A stretch of 64,000 bases of DNA from Panopea generosa (lineage: Eukaryota > Mollusca > Bivalvia > Adapedonta > Hiatellidae), in contig CM055895.1 of assembly GCA_029582155.1 (NCBI GenBank), positions 17,102,787-17,166,786 of the forward strand, read 5' to 3'. A program made the translations under genes and the position numbers. Below, piece after piece: positions 1 through 12,444 of the stretch; the stretch's first letter is position 1, and every line of letters starts with the position of its first letter. Below the pieces are notes generated by a model. It worked only from the letters and a program-made list of their open reading frames with translations. It ran no database searches and was not told the DNA's origin.

Positions 1-39
1 TAAAATAACGCTAAATATTCAATCAATCAATCAATCAAT
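1..39 (+). repeat. 3' end and (CAAT)n tail of a family-A SINE, cut by window start
   Basis: The first bases match the last part of the SINE copies ending near 8157 and 12444 (a stretch reading roughly 'gacgctaaatattc' followed by CAAT repeats). The tRNA-like head would lie outside the window. Confidence 0.75.
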
Positions 40-592
40 ATTTTTTTCGCAAACAAGTGACTTTTTCTGGTGTATACTTTTTAGAAACACACTGTATTTT
101 AGAACATATAGGTACCTTAGGTACCTCAGTAGAAATAAGGATTATTCAAGAATGTATCTTATTTCGTTATTTTTGTTCCTGTAGCTATATAAATGTATTT
201 TAGAACATACGATAAAACAGTATACAATGAACTCATGCAGAAACACATTTTGTGTTAGAGCATTTTGTTTTTAGTTTTTAAATCATATGGCTATTTACAG
301 TGTATTCCAGAACAGAGTTTATTTCATAAATTCATGTAAAGATATTTTGTATTTTAGTCGGAGCAAACAGTTTATATCAAATAAACGCATAGTTTCTACT
401 GCAGTGCTTATTATTTTATTGTGTCGAGTTAAAACTATATTGCATTTTAGTCCGCTCAATTACAAGTCCTAATACAAATTGTATTATAAATCGTTTTGAA
501 CTATATGTTGTAAAAGAAAAAAGTGTGAACTATTATTTTATATTTAGTTTATACTAATTAATTTTAGCTCTATTGCGGTGACAACTCAGAGC

Positions 593-752
593 TTATATGA
601 ACCGCTCTCGAGTCAGCTTCCTGGGTAGAACCAGTACTGAGTGTTGTTTTATGAGATGCCTCGGGTCAAGCGGGGGCTCGGGCTCGAACCTGCAACATAT
701 GGCGTGAGCAGCCAACACTCTATCCATTGCACTACAGCTCCGCTTCATTTTT
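593..752 (-). repeat. tRNA-derived SINE, family C
   Basis: Read on the minus strand, it starts with a tRNA-like head containing box A-like 'tagtgcaatggatagag' and box B 'ggttcgagccc'. A body with the phrase 'cagtactggttctaccc' follows. That phrase also occurs in family D copies (2900, 53795, 59100) that have a different head, so the central module is shared. It is not a working tRNA gene: the sequence continues well past the tRNA end and does not fold cleanly. Confidence 0.7.
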
Positions 753-1924
753 TTTATATTTAAAACTGACACGAGGAAATGTTGATGATGACGCAATCCT
801 GTTGTTTCTTAAACCGTCCACGTCAATCATACATACCTTAATTAAGTATTACACATTAAGTCATCCTATGGATATGTGGTTCTTTAATTGAATTTTATTG
901 CTAAAACATTTACTATATGCTAGTAAAAAGACATTAAAATGCCCCGTGTCGTATTTGGTGGTCTTTTAATTGTCCTACGTTTGTTTTTATTCTGATAGCT
1001 TCCTGCATAGCGCGTTATTTATGGACCGGGCCGCATAATGACATTTTACCATACCGAATACTTTTAACGTTTAAAACTGTTTCCGTCTTTCGCAACCTGT
1101 CACATGATCATTAAGCTATATTACTAATTATACGTAAGACGAGCCGGCTTTTATAACAAGAATGGGATTTATAAATATTTTGTCAACAACATTTATGAAT
1201 TATGAATACTGTGGAGATTCTCGGGAGGCGGGGTGGGGTTATCTTCGGTATGCTGATATTCATCTTACTTGTTAATATTGTTAAAGATGAGCCTTTTAAA
1301 TACCGTAACGTGTGATTTTGTCTGTTGATATCAAGCAAAAACTGCCAGGGACATACGTTGATGTCTGTATGTTATGTAAATGAAAATGCGTACGTATAAT
1401 ATAAATGTTATCTTTATTTCATTTTGATTACGAAAAAAAGAGAGATTGTGCGTACATTGGTTATTCAAATAATATTTTAGAAAGCGGAGCGTTGGTGTCG
1501 TGGATATAGTGTTGGCCGCTTGTGCCAGCGGTTGTGAGTACGACGCCATTATTACACAGCTGTTAGCTTCAGCTATGTTTGTATGTACGTGTATTACATG
1601 TCGCCATTATGTTATGATAACATAGAAATTTGTATATAGATGCTTATGTCGTTTTTATGAACCTAAGTGTAAATAAAATAATTGAAAAAAAAATGAAAAA
1701 GCCTCTGGCAGAGTTGACGATGACCTTTCTGAAACAATAATCAGTACCTGTTCTATCAAGGAAATGGGCTCGAGAGAAACTCATAAAAGCTCTGGATTAG
1801 TTTATTTCGCTGTCAAGCTGAAATAAATATGATATAATTAAAGAGATAATACAACTGACTGGTTAATTCAATTTGCATTATTTGCACTACGATCGCAAAC
1901 ACTCTCGACACCTTCGATATTTCC

Positions 1925-2065
1925 CCGGGTAGACCAAATATACAGCATAAACAACTGAAAGCCACACTCTACCTGTCGTAATAGGAGATCGAACTCACGA
2001 CCCAACGACCTTTGGTCCCATATTCTGACACTAGATCACACACTCAAATTGGTGTGTCTGTGATG
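1925..2065 (-). repeat. degenerate tRNA-derived SINE
   Basis: Minus-strand box B-like 'gtcgtgagttcgatctcc' around 1987-2010 with a partly recognisable head near 2015-2060. The copy is old and its family is uncertain. Confidence 0.35.
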
Positions 2066-2799
2066 ATTTTTCGGTCGCATGATTTTGCTTACTTTAGTGG
2101 TTTTGTTTTATACAAAAAAAAATTAAATTAAGCTTTACCGGGTGTCAAATATGTAATTTCTCTTATAGATGCCTAAGTTCGCAAATATCAGTTTTTGGGC
2201 AATGCCCATGATAGAAATCGAATAACGATTATCACTAATTTGTGGCGTTGCGACTAAATAGGATTTTTATCAGCAATAGCGATTTTAAATTTTTAAATAC
2301 AGACCCCCTTCAACAAAGCCTTGAAGAAAATGTTAAAAACAGTTAAATATATTAATAATATCACAGCCATTCACACAGAGATAGTCTGTGTGAAATGTTA
2401 TAATTATACTGTGAGGGGGGCTAAATTGCATGTTAAATTGCCATTTTTAAAAGTTTAAAAATCATCAGTGTATCCGTTGCAATTTAATGAAACAGAATAC
2501 CCCAATAAAGAGTCGGTCCCCGCGTTCTTCAAGGTCAAAAGTCGTTCCTGAAATAATGGACCGAAACCTAGGAATGTTTCGGTGTAAGGTAAGATGAGGA
2601 ACTTCCAAAATGTACATGATAAGAAAAAAAAAAGGTGTTCTTTTCTTTTTTGTGTGTGTTTTTTGTTTTTTTATAGATTTACTTATCTGTTTTGTTTCTT
2701 AAAGTTCTTTCATTTGTTAACTGCCATTGGACGTGAACTGTTCAAGGATCTTTCATATTAATATTATTTAATCTGTTAAGTGAAACTTACAGGGAATAT

Positions 2800-2985
2800 A
2801 CGTTTAGATTTTTGGACCCATGATCTTGGGTTCGATCCTCCTCCATGGCTAAATGTGGTGTCCTCAAGCAAGGCACTTAGCAAGGCACACGTATGCTTAG
2901 TACTGGTTCTACCCAGGAAGACTTCAAAAGTGACTTGTATAAGCTGTAATAACGTGTTTCACAATCGATGTAATAGAAAAATTAA
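2800..2985 (+). repeat. tRNA-derived SINE, family D, 5' truncated
   Basis: Starts inside the head at 'acccatgatcttgggttcgatcc' and continues through the shared core 'tagtactggttctaccca' to a 3' end reading about 'tgtttcacaatcgatgtaa'. The same 3' end is seen at 53850-53870 and, inverted, at 59040-59060. Confidence 0.65.
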
Positions 2986-3309
2986 ACGGTTCTTGAAACA
3001 CGAAGCATGACGGGAAAATCATGATACTAAAGTTTTGGTGATTAAGATTTCTGATCATACTAACTAGGTGAAGTTGTACAAATTCACAACTATCACGGAC
3101 GTATGTGCCTAAATGTAGTAATTATACATTGGATCTACTCGCATTAAAGTTGTGTTACATGATATTCAACCAATTATGCCTCTTTACATTTATATGTGAA
3201 ATATGATATATTCAAATACAGTTTCACATATATGTGTATATATTGGGGTTACGTGACGTGATGGACGACAAAGTAACAGGGCAACATTTGGTAACATTGA
3301 TATAAATAT

Positions 3310-3341
3310 TATTATCATCATCATCATCATCATCATCATCA

Positions 3342-3394
<53 letters not shown>

Positions 3395-3413
3395 TTCCTA
3401 ATCGTCGTCGTCG
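3310..3413. repeat. compound trinucleotide microsatellite (ATC)n-(GTC)n
   Basis: About ten ATC units pass into roughly 22 CGT units, with a small interruption near 3394-3401. Confidence 0.95.
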
Positions 3414-3554
3414 TGGTGATTATTTGATAATATCATCATTATAATTATCATTATCATTAAATGTTTTAATTTTAAATATTTATGATATACATGTAGCTAT
3501 TACTATTGATTTTATAGCCATTAAGTATATTTTATATATTGGTGTCATTATTAA

Positions 3555-4170
3555 TCATCACCAGCTTCATCATAATCACCTGTATTACAAATATTATCAT
3601 TAGCATCCTTAATTGATACCACGGGCTTCATCATTATCATCATTATTGTATCATGGGCATAACCATTATCACAATCATTAGTATCAAGAGTATCAAGAGC
3701 ATCATCATTATAAGTATCAAGGACATCATCATTATCATCATTATAAGTTTCATGAATATCATCATTATCATCATCATTAGTATCATGGACAACATCATTA
3801 TCACCATCACTATAACTATCATGGCACATCATCATTATCATCATCATTAGTACCATAGACATCATCGTTATCACCATCATAAGTATCATGGACATCATCA
3901 TTATCATCACCATCATAAGTATCATGAGCATTCGTTATTATCATCATCATCATTTGTGGCATGATCATCATCATTATCATCATTATTAGTGTCATGAGCA
4001 TCATCATTATCACCTATCATTAGTATCATGTACATCATCATTATCACCATCATTAGTGTCATGAGCATCATCATTATCACCATCATTAGTATCATGAATC
4101 ATGATCATTATCATCATTGTTAGTATCATGGACATCATTATTATCAGTATCAGTATTAGTATCGCTATAG
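3555..4170. repeat. ATC/ATT-rich minisatellite
   Basis: Imperfect tandem units of about 30-36 bp built from 'catcatcattatcaccatc' and 'attagtatcatggac'. The units keep frames open on both strands (Asp/Met/Ile-rich), but the composition is simple repeat and no gene is implied. Confidence 0.85.
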
Positions 4171-4547
4171 TGAATTACTGAGCACCTACATTTAGAACTA
4201 TTTCTCCAATTTTACTTTGAACATGAAGAGTAATGTAGAATGATCTACAGATGGTAAGGGAAAATGGCTGGTCGTCGGTTTACGATATATACAAACTCGA
4301 TAATTTATCCTTGAAGATAGCTGAAGGCCACTGATTAACGATACCTACTCTCCTTACAAACCAGTGTCCAGTATAAGTAAATGTGCGAAAGTGCACCGTA
4401 TTGTCGTGTTGAATTACTAACCTCCGACATCTGACATGAAGCATCAAGAGATGTTTTACATTGAAATTGAAAGCTAATATGCTTGTTTATAACATAACAT
4501 ATCAGTTTTGACTAGGGAGAAAATAAAAAACAACTTTGAGGCTTTGA

Positions 4548-4778
4548 CTTTTTTTAAATGGGGTTTAACGCCATTTTACCACATTACATGTTGTATTATG
4601 GCATATCCAGTTTAACTGGTGGAGGAAGACCTCAGGATGAATCTAAGTAGAACCACCGTCCTTCCGCAAGTAACTTGCACACTTTCTGACTTAAACTTGA
4701 ACTTACGACTTTAGCGGTGAGAGGTAAGTGAATTTGAAACGGCGCCTTAAACCTCTGGGTCACGGAGGACCCCTTATC
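4548..4778 (-). repeat. tRNA-derived SINE, family B (Leu-like head)
   Basis: On the minus strand it opens with 'ggtcctccgtgacccagagg', has a box B-like segment near 4700, the body phrase 'gaccaccgtcc' inverted, and ends in 'ggcgttaaaccccattt' with an A-rich tail. It is the inverted partner of the copy at 5322-5565. Confidence 0.7.
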
Positions 4779-5134
4779 TCAATTTTAATCTAATTTATGT
4801 GTATCAAGTACATGCAGATTTATGATTTAGTTAAGTTAGTTTCAGCAGTTCAGAGTAAATGATGTTTTTAATATGCTAAGGTCTGAATAGTTTTAAGACA
4901 GAATTTAATAATAAAACATTTTAAACTGAATATATCTTATTCGCATTTAACTACACGTTTATAAAATACAACAGCTTACAAAAGTTAGCTTATACAATTT
5001 TGTCTCAGTCTGATTGCGAAGAAAGCGCACAACTTATATAAGACTTATTAGGCGGTGTATTTGTTATAATTCATTAACATTTTGCTATTGTTGTTAATCT
5101 AACATGTACTGTACCTGTCACTTAGATAAATGAA

Positions 5135-5280
5135 TAATATTAATCGCACTCGGGTGCGTTTCTTAGGTAGTACCGATACTGAGATACTGAATGTTGTTTA
5201 TGAGAGATCATCGGGTCTACAGGCGACCTCTGGTGGGAGCGGACTATAATCTAGCCACTGCACTACCGCCTCATTTTAAA
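5135..5280 (-). repeat. degenerate family-C SINE
   Basis: Aligns loosely over its whole length to 593-752 (core 'ggtagtaccgatactgag', head 'cactgcactaccgcctc'). It lies between the two inverted family-B copies. Confidence 0.5.
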
Positions 5281-5321
5281 ACAGTTCATAACCGTGAGAG
5301 GGATATCTTTATTCATAACAG

Positions 5322-5565
5322 GCCGGGTCCTCCGTGGCCGATTGGTCTAAGGCAGCCGTCTTAAGATCACTACCTTTCACCGCTAAGATCGTAGGTTCTC
5401 TTAAAACTTTACGTGAGAAAATTAGCCATTTACTTGTGGATGGACGGTGGTACTACTTGGATTCTTTCAGAGGTCTTCACCCATCAATAAAACTGGATAT
5501 GCCATATAAAACTTGAAATGTGTTCGAAATGGCGTTAAACACCATTCAGTTAAAAAAAAATTATT
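5322..5565 (+). repeat. tRNA-derived SINE, family B
   Basis: Head 'ggtcctccgtggccgattgg' with 'taaggcagccgtcttaag' resembles a tRNA-Leu acceptor/D-arm region. The body includes 'ggacggtggtactac' and the 3' end 'tggcgttaaacaccatt' plus a poly-A tail. Confidence 0.75.
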
Positions 5566-5921
5566 CACAACTGAATATTTCATAAATAAAAATTTGCACA
5601 TTGCACTTTAGAACAAATATCAAGTACACATACAGTTATTATAACGACAAAAAAGCTTAGTGTCCCCTTTAGCTATACTGTTTGTAACACGAAATATATT
5701 TTGTACTTGACTGTACAAACAATTTCAGTAAATTGTTGAATATACATGTAATGGGATGTACTTTTATTGTATTACAATTCCGAAGTGTTATGCTTCCCTC
5801 CCCCTGGGCATGTGTTATATGCGTATGTTTATGTTTGCTTAGATAAACTGGTGTAATCGCATTGTATTATCCCTTTACTCCATAGATACGCGTTTCCCCG
5901 CACCAATCACATTAGGCCTTT

Positions 5922-5988
5922 GAAAACAGTGCACGAAGAGTTCAGATTGCTCGATACGAGCAATCTGAACACTTCCTGCACTGTTTTC
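5922..5988. repeat. nested hairpin of a foldback element
   Basis: The inner stem is a perfect 14-bp inverted repeat (5940-5953 with 5957-5970, loop ATA). The outer arms are a perfect 12-bp inverted repeat (5922-5933 with 5977-5988). The same outer arms and the same downstream sequence (from 'caaaagccttctatatt') recur at 32487-32600, so this is a dispersed element rather than a local palindrome. Confidence 0.7.
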
Positions 5989-6030
5989 CACTCTGTCAGT
6001 TAATATAAACATAATTCACCCACTAATTCA

Positions 6031-6105
6031 AAAGCCTTCTATATTAAAGGTGTCCAAAGGCGTCTATATTAGAGGTGTCCAAAGGCGTCTATATGAAGTA
6101 AATGT
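6031..6105. repeat. 25-bp tandem repeat, three copies
   Basis: Unit 'tctatattagaggtgtccaa' plus about 5 bp. It is the expanded form of a segment present once next to the related hairpin at 32550-32600. Confidence 0.7.
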
Positions 6106-6844
6106 TAAAGTGTTTAAAGATCGCTCTCAAAGATTGACTGACGCGACTTTATTTATAGAGGGTGACACATTTAGTTTAAACTAACCTTCCATGAGGCCCT
6201 CTATTATTTACAAGATATACAAAAATGAAATACACATATACATGAAATACTCAGTGAAGATAGTATGTTGGCGTAACTTTGAGACGATGGAGTCGTATTA
6301 TAACTCACGAAAATACAGAATCTTGAATTTATTAAACGAGTTTACCAAAAAAGTCTTGCCGAGTAACGTTTATATTAAATGAGTACGAATGTTAAATTCT
6401 TTTATACATCAACTCAGAAAATTGAAACATGAACCATTTCTTAGGTCATTTCTATAAGAAACGAGAAAAAAATCGGTTTTCCAATATTCTGTAAATAGTA
6501 TTTTGTATTTATATTAATTTCCGTCAGGCATCGTATTCATGACGTAACGTCTCAAAATAACCTCATTTTACTGAGACAAATCAGCGTCATTTAGATGTTC
6601 CGGTAAGTCGGACAATAAAGAGGGATTTAACAGGAATTCTTTTTATCATATCACTCGGGAAATTGCTAAGTCACCATTTATTTTTCCGCTCGACCGTATG
6701 AAGAATGAGAAAATTCGCATATATTAGTTTCCGTCAGTCGTCGTAACATCTTAAAATAGCTTCATTGTTATCATGGCAGTTTAACTTCATTTGTATGTCT
6801 GGACATTAGGCATTTTACGTACGAAAGACAAATAACTGTTTTGA

Positions 6845-7325
6845 TATTGATACTCATGTATATATAAACTTCTGTTTACCATGATAGTTTTATACTGATA
6901 ATTCTGTATGCTTTTTCACCAGCTGATATTACCATAACTATATTGTTTTGGTGCTCGTATATATGTATACTTCTGCTTTACCATAATTAAATTGATACTA
7001 AATCTATATGCACATTAACCAGCTGATATTACCATAACTATATTGTTTTGGTGCTCGTGTATATATATATATATATATTTCTCCTTTACCATAATTATAT
7101 TGATACTAAATCTATATACACATTAACCAGCTGATGTTACCATAATTATGTTAATACTGGTTCTTCATGTATATAATATAAACTTCTGTTTCACATGAAC
7201 TATATTGATACTGGTAAATTCATCTGTACGCTTGTTAACCCTCTGATGTTACCATAATTATTTTGATATTGATACTTATATCAATGCAAACTTCTGTTTA
7301 CCATAATTATATTGATGTTGATAAA
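6845..7325. repeat. ~105-115-bp tandem repeat, about four copies
   Basis: Each unit carries 'ttaccataattatattgata', a TA-rich middle, 'acttctg', and 'cattaaccagctgat'. Copies differ by TA microsatellite length (7061-7078) and drift. Confidence 0.7.
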
Positions 7326-7544
7326 CATGCCTGTAACAGATAGTACAATTATGGACGGGAAGCAATTTGTACGTTTTGTACTTAATTTCTGAATCACATT
7401 GACCAATCGACACCCTGGAGCATCAGGGTACAACACGAAGACGCATAGCTCCTGGATTCCCAAAGGTTCGCGATGACAATAATTTGATTTCTACAACCCT
7501 TCGATTTGTCTGACATTTACTGATATTTTCATTTGCATATAGCA

Positions 7545-7830
7545 AGGTCCGGTTAGCACAGTCGGTAGTGCGTCTGGCTATCAATTCATGGATTTTGGGT
7601 TCGAAACCCTCGGCCCGGCTACAGTCTCCGTGGTGATTGGTATACAAGATTGCGTCTCACTGACATTTGTCTCTCACTGTTGATTCAAGTGGGACAGCCT
7701 AGTAGTTGGTTGCGGAGATGAGTTTGCTCGAGTACTGGTTAACCTTCCAGGATCTCAGGATAGAGTTGTTAGGTTAAAATGATCGTATATTAGCCCTCGA
7801 ACATGAACATGATGCTAAAAATTAATATAA
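7545..7830 (+). repeat. tRNA-derived SINE, family A
   Basis: Head 'ggtccggttagcacagtcgg' with box B 'gggttcgaaaccc', body with 'gctcgagtactggttaacc', and a 3' end near 'ttagccctcga'. The terminal CAAT tail is lost. It abuts the next family-A copy. Confidence 0.75.
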
Positions 7831-7837
7831 ACTTGCC

Positions 7838-8103
7838 GGGCCCGATAAGCTCAGTCGGTTACACGTCTGACTATCAATCCAGGGGTCGTGAGTTTGAATC
7901 CCCCGCCCGGCTACAATCTCCGTGATGATTGATATACGACATTGTGTCTTATTATCATTCGTCTGTCACCACTGATTCAATTGGGAAAGTCATCAAATAC
8001 TTGCGGAGATAGGGATGTGCTCGAGTACTGGTTAATCCCAGGAAACAGTGGTAAGGTTAACTGATCGTCTGTTAGCCCTCGATGGCATAAAAATGACGCT
8101 AAA

Positions 8104-8157
<54 letters not shown>
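7838..8157 (+). repeat. tRNA-derived SINE, family A, full length with (CAAT)n tail
   Basis: Head 'cccgataagctcagtcgg', box B 'tgagtttgaatccc', body 'tctccgtgatgattgatata' and 'gtgctcgagtactggtta', 3' end 'gcataaaaatgacgctaaat' and about a dozen CAAT units. This is the best copy in the window. Confidence 0.85.
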
Positions 8158-9253
8158 AATAAACTTACAAATTAATATTCAGATATGTTTTGTTTGTTTC
8201 TCAAACTATGCATGTAAGAATAACGTATGACTCACTTGGTCAATCATTCAAGGCCAGTGACTCAGTCCTTCCCGTTCATGCTGTCGGGGAAAACAACGAG
8301 TGTCTTCAATAACGAGAGAATACCATTTGCCTAATGTCTGTACATAATGACTAGAGATTTCAGTTACAGGTCTGCTGGCCGTATTTAGGAGAAATAGCCA
8401 GACAGACAAATTGATTTTCGCTAAAAACATCAGTATTACTAAAATCAGCATAACAAGCAAGCTAATTCCTACGTATTAACCACCGTAACTCACGTACATA
8501 GAAGCATAACAATATAGAGACACATAGGGCCTATCTATTTTCATTACTTTTGTTTCTCTTGATTCAACATCTATTTCATGTATTATGTTTCCTGAATCGT
8601 GAGTAAGTGCACGTTGCGCTGTTGGTTGTTTTCGGCACCAGTTCTAGGTGCTATAAAAGTAGTTATATGGCGGAAGACCGTCCATGATTGTGGTTGATAA
8701 AATACATGATCAAGTTATTGAAAATTGGTATATACTATCTTAGTTTTTTATTGTCAGCAGAAAAAAAGGTGGATCTTTCGTGAAGCAAGTTTTATCATCA
8801 ACTTCAGTGTTGTTTAATTTTTTTTAATACCATTTACGAGTACTTGTGTTTTTGTTTCTCAGTACCAGTATGCTGTTTCAGTTTAACGGATATAAGTTTG
8901 CATTTAACGGAAGTGACGAAACAACTAAATACTTCTGATGGAGAAGACAATCAAAAACTGTTTTTGGGTGTTTTTTCCGCTTGTTTTTCCACGTTTGTAT
9001 TTTTATTGAACTAAATGTTCAATTGTCGCTCAGATGTCGTCTTATGTTTACTACATTGTCTTAAAAATGTTTTGAGACAAACATTTTTGAAACAAGACTT
9101 TAACCTAGCATAACCCAATATTTTAGTAAATCATGCATGTTTTTAGGTAACTAACATACAGTCTTTTCGGTATTTTATGTTCATGTTTGTTTGTTTAAAG
9201 GTAATTTATTTGTTTGTACAGAGTTGCTCAAAAATACTTATTTTTATTTTCAG

Positions 9254-9481
9254 GACTGTTATAATGTGGCGACGTTCTCCTGACGTTCCCGGATGTACAG
9301 TGTTGCTCATAAGATTGTACGTGTGGATTTTTCTAGTGAAATATTTGGACACGCAAGAACTACCTACGAGAGATACAGATTATGCATTCGGCATTAATCA
9401 AAGGAATTTATTTTATGATAATAACAGAATCCCAGACGGAATAGAAGTATCTCCTTATCTTTTTGTAAACACAACGAAAAA
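9254..9481 (+). CDS. NDNF: NDNF homologue, first coding exon (signal peptide and N-terminus)
   Basis: The exon begins after a good acceptor (pyrimidine-rich tract then CAG at 9251-9253) and ends at a consensus donor GTAAGT at 9482. ATG at 9264 is the first in the exon. The 72 complete codons encode a basic start, a hydrophobic segment at about residues 12-25 that looks like a signal peptide, then 'LPTRDTDYAF' and 'IPDGIEVSPYLF'. These match the conserved N-terminus of NDNF (vertebrate pattern LPTRDEE... and IPDGAEISSYLF). The last codon is split after two bases, and the next exon supplies G to give Lys. NDNF is a secreted, heparin-binding neurotrophic and vascular factor in vertebrates; its role here is inferred from homology only. 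An upstream ATG at 9177 lies in the intron. Confidence 0.9.
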
Positions 9482-9642
9482 GTAAGTAAATAATACCGAT
9501 ATAACTGAATGTATAAATATTGCTTAGGCGGAAATATGGTGGTTGCTGTGCATTCTGGGATATACACATAACCTGAATATAGTGTAACGATAGCAATGTT
9601 TGATTTTTATAACATTACACGTGTTGTATGTAGGATTATTGT

Positions 9643-9826
9643 TGTTGTTGTAAGGTGTTTGACGTCGCTTTTAACAAATTTCCGGTATCACGGCGGCGTC
9701 TTCTTGAGACAGTATTCTAAGCGCTGTCCCACTTTTCAAATCTTTGGTATAATCCTGGCCATAGATCAGACCGACGATCGTCCTTATGCGAGGCGGACGC
9801 TTTACCACTAGACCACCGCTATGGTA
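9643..9826 (-). repeat. tRNA-derived SINE, family E, internally deleted
   Basis: Minus-strand head 'gcggtggtctagtggtaaag' followed by 'cgtccgcctcgca', then 'tataccaaagatttgaaaag', then a jump to the 3' end 'acagtattctaagcgctgtc' (inverted) and a 'caacaacaac' tail. About 100 bp of the middle seen at 13999-14312 is missing. Confidence 0.75.
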
Positions 9827-10828
9827 TTTATAAATTAAAGAAAAACATTCTCTGAATTGCAATCATTCTATCTACTTTTAATCTTGATTTATTCCCACCA
9901 TGTCACTGAGACGGGGTAACAAATATAACCTGACTTCTCCATAATGTTTGTCTGTCTATCTGTCCAATATGTGGTATTGCTTATTCCGCTTTGCAGTTCG
10001 TACAGTAAAACGCCTTACTGGGTTTGTCGATGATGGTATTTTGAATATCTTCAGAGATATGATGATGGAATAATGGGGGAACTTCGCGTTATTTAACACT
10101 AAGATATGATCATTTTTTTTTTGTGATAGTCCTTCATCAAAATTTGTTATAATCCGATGCTGCAGAACTGAAATAACACTATGTTGATACAATATGCGTA
10201 ATGTAGGTAAATATAATCGCATTTGGATTTGTCAGTTTCAGTGAAGTCGATTGCTCAGTTGTTAGTGTGACGAGGTCATTGATATCCAATTTACGTTTAA
10301 CTTAAGCATCCCGATTTATATCCTTCCGATATTGCATAGTATAACATTGGTTAACCGCTGGACTGCGTTCAGTTGTCTTAAACGTTCAGTTTGTTTGCAA
10401 ACGTTTGATAACAGAAGTCATCCGAACACCATGTTCGCTTTAATTGTTTTCTAACAGAGCATAGACCTCCATGAACTGTCAGCTTGTTACTTTAAGGGAA
10501 ATGGAGGGACAGCGCCGATGTAGTCCGATTTCCGGTTCGGTCGCCGTTTGCGTTTATAAACAGAGTAAGCATGCTAAGCAGTACTGAACGCACCCAATTA
10601 TTCGTATGAACCGTACAGTCCTATGTCTCGTAAACCGACTGATTTATATTGAGTGAGCTGATACTTAAAGCATGGTCCACGATAAACATGTGGACATACT
10701 ATGTTTATTGTCTTTGAGTTATGCTGCAAATCCACCAATAAATTAGTGTTAGTGTGCAAGCGGCTTTATATTTTCGATCAACTTTTCATAAACACCTTCT
10801 TAAAAATACATGTATTAAACTTAACACT

Positions 10829-11008
10829 ATACTGTAAAACCTGTGTAAGCGGTCACCTCTATTAAGCAGCAACCTGTCTGAAGCAACCATATTTTTCATT
10901 TCCCATTTCTATACTTTCAGAATAAATCAACCTGTATTAAGCAACAGCCTGTCTTAAAATGCCACATTTGCTCTTTCCCTTGGCTGCTTAAGACAGGTTT
11001 GATTGTAT
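10829..11008. mobile_element. foldback (MITE-like) element with ~28-bp imperfect TIRs
   Basis: The left end 'actgtaaaacctgtgtaagc' is the near inverse of the right end 'cttaagacaggtttgattgt'. The interior repeats the same motif ('attaagcagcaacctgtct'). A second copy is at 30357-30540. No transposase is encoded, so it would be non-autonomous. Confidence 0.65.
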
Positions 11009-12167
11009 ATTTATCATGATGTTATAATTCAACCTATCTTGTTCCTCAAAAATGACGTTACTTTACCTTATGTCACATGTCTTCAAAACTAAGGGGGTGG
11101 GGAAGGCAAGTTACTTTTCTTTTTACAAATAATACCGTAGTTAACTCCCTTAGTTGTTAATTACACCCTAGAACAGCTGCCTTTTTCGTTGAATGAAATT
11201 CTTAATCTTTTTTATACGATTAATACAAATATTATCTATACGTTGGTTAAACATACATATTTTATTCAGATTTATATACATAAGTAGCACGTTCATGAAT
11301 ACATCAGTAAATCGGAGGCTATATACATGCAGCACATCCATCCATCCATCCATCGCCGCCATCCGAAGCAGACTTTAACATCAGTCATACCGATAAGCTA
11401 CGTAAAACGTTACTAGACATGACCTTTATAAACCCTCCAAGTCGCTCTACTCTCACCAAATGTTCATTTATAGACACGTATCATATCACCCGAATGCAAA
11501 TTGATGATAAGAAGATTGCCTCACAGATAAATTCATCCTCATAGATGCCCAGTGTCGTGATATATACTAGCAGTTTATTTTCTTAACACGTACGTGTTTC
11601 CGTCATACTGCACACCTATACCTCCTGCTATGTACATCATACGCGTTCATGCGCACTAATACTCGTATCACCTGTTAGAATAATTCTTAGACGTGGAAGA
11701 TATGTAAAGTACTATTAGTTTGTTCATTCATTCAAATAGCACACCATTGTTATAATACGACCATTTGGAACACGGATTCGCATATTTGGTTCAAAGATTG
11801 AATGCCCTTGTTTCATACAAAAAAACTAGAAGCAGACGACACTTATGATCGACAAAACTCACAAGATGCAGCAGTTTTTTTAAGTATCTCTAAAAATGTA
11901 GTAATCACTAACATGACTAATATGAAAACAGTTTTTGTATTTATCTGAAAGAAATTCATATTTTGAATAATATACCGTTAATATTAAAAACTGCATTTTT
12001 TACTGTAAAACAAGAGTTGATATTACCAGATTGTATGATAAAATGTATTCAGACCACGTTTCCTTGGAATGCGCGTCATAGCAAGGAAATGGACTCGAGA
12101 GCGAAACATTCAACTTCTGATGTTACATTTTACATTGCAAATTAATATATATTCAAACATACAGCCT

Positions 12168-12444
12168 GGTCCGATAAGCTCAGTCAGTTACGCGTCTGAC
12201 TATCAATCCAGGGGTCGTGAGTTCGAATCCCCGCCCGGCAACAGTCTCCGTGATGATTGATATACGACATTGTGTCTCATTATCATTCGTCTCTCACCGC
12301 TGATTTAAGTGGGGAAATTATCAGTTACTTACGGAGATAGGGTGTACTCGAGTACTGGTTAACCTTTCAGTGGTTAGGTTAACTGATGGTCTGTAAGCCC
12401 TTGATGGCATAAAAATGACGCTAAATATACAATCAATCAATCAA
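12168..12444 (+). repeat. tRNA-derived SINE, family A, with CAAT tail
   Basis: Head 'ggtccgataagctcagtcag', box B 'tgagttcgaatcccc', body and 3' end as in 7838-8157, with a short CAAT tail. Confidence 0.8.

Larger units (their letters stand above)
1..9253 (+). other. upstream flank or 5' non-coding intron of the NDNF homologue
   Basis: The first coding exon has a 3' splice site at its left edge, so at least one non-coding 5' exon must lie here or left of the window. I could not place it. Besides the repeats listed separately, I see no supported gene. The stretches 40-592, 755-1920, 2070-2800, 4180-4545, 5570-5920, 6110-6840 and 8160-9253 are unremarkable AT-rich sequence. Confidence 0.5.

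Noticed and set aside
2500-2610. Ser/Arg-rich exon-like segment ending in AAG|GTAAGA
   Set aside because: Could be a 5' exon, but no acceptor, promoter or homology supports it.
3551-4013. Asp/Met-rich and Ile-rich frames
   Set aside because: Simple ATC/ATT repeat on both strands.
7545-7620. tRNA gene
   Set aside because: The head resembles a tRNA, but the sequence continues as a repeated SINE body and the arms do not pair properly; the same holds for all tRNA-like heads here.
8248-8460. Minus-strand 70-codon frame resembling a signal peptide plus short chain
   Set aside because: No recognised motif, no cysteine pattern, and no regulatory or splice context.
8652-8659. TATAAAAG as a possible NDNF promoter
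   Set aside because: A single TATA-like octamer in AT-rich DNA is weak evidence, and the non-coding first exon was not located.
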